Below are positions 62,625 through 64,000 of a stretch of 64,000 nt of DNA, piece after piece. Each line of letters starts with the position of its first letter. Position 1 is the stretch's first letter. Under the pieces are notes generated by a model, which did not search any database, was not told where the DNA came from, and was given only the letters and a program-made list of their open reading frames with translations. The position numbers and the translations under genes are program-made. This stretch comes from Gracilaria gracilis (lineage: Eukaryota; Rhodophyta; Florideophyceae; Gracilariales; Gracilariaceae). The stretch spans positions 1 through 64,000 of the forward strand of contig JARGSG010000007.1 of the NCBI GenBank assembly GCA_030374805.1, written 5' to 3'.

Positions 62625-63596
62625 ATGTCAGATGAGGCGAAGAAGAGGGGGGGGTTGTTTGGTGAAGATGTGACAGACAGTATGTTGGAGTTTTTTCACA
62701 AGGATTTCTTGGAACAGCCGGATCTCAAGTTCGAAAAGAACCGCAAGAGATGGAACCCTATCATCAATGCGGGAGAGGGGAAGGACGCGGGGGATAGGAT
62801 GCAAGGCATTGGGCGATACATTACCACGAAGAAGGGGATTGTGGATTACATGGAATCGGATGAGAACCATGTGATGATGGTGAGAAAGAGGGTGTTGTTG
62901 GATGCTAGGTTTGCGCAGATAGCAGCCGCTCTTTGTCTGTGTAACAACAGTAGGGCGAAGAAGAGAATGTATGCGCCCGAAACAGGAGGACCTGTGTTGT
63001 GTACGGGGGAGGGATGCCCGAGGCAGGTGTTGCACACCGATTTCCGAGGGTTGACGAATGTGGAGAAGAACAATGGGGAGATTCCAGGATTCTTCATGAT
63101 GGCCTCCGGGGGGAGCTCTTTTATGATATGGGTATGTGAGAGGTCAAATAATATGTATGTGACGGATGACAAGAGTTTGAAGAGGCTGTCTCGTACGATG
63201 GTTGTGAAGAAGTTCAGGGTCCCAACGTACTCCATGTTTATTGGAAGGGGAGATGTGTTTCATGCTGGGGCTGGGTACATGGATGCGCTGGTGAAAGAGA
63301 ATTGTCTACGGTATCACATTTACTTTGTGCCCGAGGGATGCAAGCTCCCTGATGCGGTGCACAGGCACCCTGCTTTTCGGCCCAAACTCTTAGATGAGGA
63401 ATTTGGACTCGGGGAAGACCCGAACGACCAGCTGTACGAGGAGGAAAGTTCTATGAGCAACTTTGAAATGGAGGAAGAGGAATTTGGAGAGGAGGATTAC
63501 GAAGAGGAAGATGACGAGTTACAAGGCCACAATGCTGATAACACGGATGGGGACTACGAAAAGGGACCGATGATAATGGATTATGAGGAGGATTAG
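62625..63596 (+). CDS. 2-oxoglutarate/Fe(II)-dependent dioxygenase-like protein, 323 aa
   Basis: An uninterrupted frame from ATG 62625. The double-stranded beta-helix signature is visible: iron ligands His137 and Asp139 (RQVLHTDFRGL), distal His213 (GRGDVFHAGAGY) and Arg229 in CLRYHIYFVPEG for 2-oxoglutarate. Between them SSFMIWVCERSNNMYV and MVVKKFRVPTYSMFIG fit the beta strands. The C-terminus (FEMEEEEFGEEDYEEEDD) is acidic. This fold includes nucleic-acid oxygenases (TET/JBP, AlkB) and many others. KDZ transposons of fungi are known to travel with TET/JBP genes, so a DNA-modifying role is attractive, but the subfamily is not determined. It is the only fully open larger gene of the element. 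Frames upstream merge into it by a one-base shift, so the true start may differ. Confidence 0.65.
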   Translation: MSDEAKKRGGLFGEDVTDSMLEFFHKDFLEQPDLKFEKNRKRWNPIINAGEGKDAGDRMQGIGRYITTKKGIVDYMESDENHVMMVRKRVLLDARFAQIAAALCLCNNSRAKKRMYAPETGGPVLCTGEGCPRQVLHTDFRGLTNVEKNNGEIPGFFMMASGGSSFMIWVCERSNNMYVTDDKSLKRLSRTMVVKKFRVPTYSMFIGRGDVFHAGAGYMDALVKENCLRYHIYFVPEGCKLPDAVHRHPAFRPKLLDEEFGLGEDPNDQLYEEESSMSNFEMEEEEFGEEDYEEEDDELQGHNADNTDGDYEKGPMIMDYEED

Positions 63597-63713
63597 ATAA
63601 AATATGTAGGGCGTATAGTGTTATGTGTGAGAGTGAGGTGACTTGATTATTAATGAGAAATGAACGAATGTTTTGATATAATGTGAGCATGAAAGGATTG
63701 TTGAAGAAAGAAA

Positions 63714-63932
63714 ATGAGTTACAAAGCGTGGGGTAAGGAGAGAGAGTATTGTGCGAAGATATCTTTTTTACAAAATGAGACCAAAGTAGTACTGGTACTA
63801 AAAGAGAATGTCTTTTCTAAGGACATTGACATAGTTGGTGTGAAAAGAGGCAGGGTCAGGCAAGCCCGCTCTCTTGGTATCCTCGGACGAAAGGTAGAAG
63901 TAAGCATTTCTGAATTCGTACTCAGAGAATGA
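63714..63932 (+). CDS. small hypothetical protein, 72 aa
   Basis: ATG 63714 (MSYKAWGKEREYCAKISF) to TGA 63932, 117 bp after the dioxygenase and on the same strand. Alternating beta-like residues and a basic stretch (VGVKRGRVRQARSLG). No family recognised. The purine-rich coding strand matches the dioxygenase gene, so it may be a further gene of the element. Confidence 0.35.
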   Translation: MSYKAWGKEREYCAKISFLQNETKVVLVLKENVFSKDIDIVGVKRGRVRQARSLGILGRKVEVSISEFVLRE

Positions 63933-64000
63933 GGCGGGGAAGAAGGTAAGAGTGCTGCCGTAGGCGAGGAGTGGTTGTACTGTGGAAGGGATATTGTAGG

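Larger units (their letters stand above)
47619..64000. mobile_element. large degenerate mobile element with transposase, DNA methyltransferase, SET-like and dioxygenase genes
   Basis: A block of at least 16 kb, continuing past the window end, that differs from the host region. The left part is C/T-rich on the plus strand and the right part G/A-rich. The genes are of mobile-element type and almost all frames are interrupted by isolated stops or one-base shifts. Content from left to right: KDZ/Plavaka-like transposase (+), coiled-coil protein (-), SET-like domain and DPPY methyltransferase (-), non-coding centre with hairpin repeats (57.4-59.8 kb), basic/acidic protein (+), 2OG-Fe(II) dioxygenase (+). 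Ends are not defined, so it could be one element, two nested ones, or an integrated virus-like or plasmid-like genome. Confidence 0.55.

Overview
Kind of organism. The window is nuclear DNA of a photosynthetic eukaryote, most likely a red alga. It carries eukaryotic housekeeping genes (retinoblastoma-related protein, CDC16, PUS10, prohibitin, ribosomal protein SA). It also carries genes for plastid-targeted proteins of bacterial type: a sigma-70 factor, a Tat-type thylakoid-lumen FKBP and a FAS1 protein with a plastid leader. Genes are dense, often divergently paired and mostly intronless. The introns I can place are single and short (74, 92, 150 and 212 bp). Two plastid leaders start MAF, with the early Phe seen in red-algal and glaucophyte transit peptides. 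No species is assigned. Layout. 1-2.9 kb: the tail of an unknown gene, then a PIF/Harbinger-type DNA transposon with perfect 18-bp terminal repeats. 3-5.4 kb: repeat-rich non-coding DNA. 5.4-8.9 kb: a 1160-aa retinoblastoma-related protein. 9-12.8 kb: GC-rich spacer and a membrane protein. 12.8-14.3 kb: three fragments of a non-LTR retrotransposon in alternating orientation. 14.7-36.9 kb is the gene-rich core: ACAD11-like acyl-CoA dehydrogenase, lumenal FKBP, prohibitin 2, a PI3K-like protein lacking its catalytic residues, 40S SA, an FKBP-like/TPR protein, CDC16, a TMCO4-family protein, a 6-pyruvoyl-tetrahydropterin-synthase-family enzyme, PUS10 and the sigma factor. A FAS1 protein closes it at 36.0-36.9 kb. 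37.3-39.3 kb: a second retrotransposon cluster with an inverted, almost identical 300-bp pair. 39.3-47.6 kb: mostly empty, with one F-box/LRR gene. 47.6-64 kb: a large, compositionally distinct block that looks like one big decayed mobile element. The 47.6-64 kb block. It holds a KDZ/Plavaka-like transposase (+), a coiled-coil protein (-), a DPPY-type N6-adenine/N4-cytosine DNA methyltransferase and a SET-like domain (-), and a 2-oxoglutarate/Fe(II) dioxygenase (+). Between the two gene groups lies a 2.4-kb non-coding centre with three ~188-bp tandem repeats, each carrying a long hairpin. On the + strand, C exceeds G on the left of this centre and G exceeds C on the right. The skew does not follow coding direction on the left, which suggests a replication or integration centre. 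The reading frames are interrupted by isolated in-frame stops, nearly all of which would fit a former CAA, CAG or CGA codon. Working hypothesis: a large mobile element that carried its own DNA- and histone-modifying enzymes and has decayed, perhaps by C-to-T change. The combination of genes is the strongest candidate here for something undescribed. Coordinates of spliced genes are spans; exon limits are given in each entry. Functions come from motif reading by eye, without database searches.
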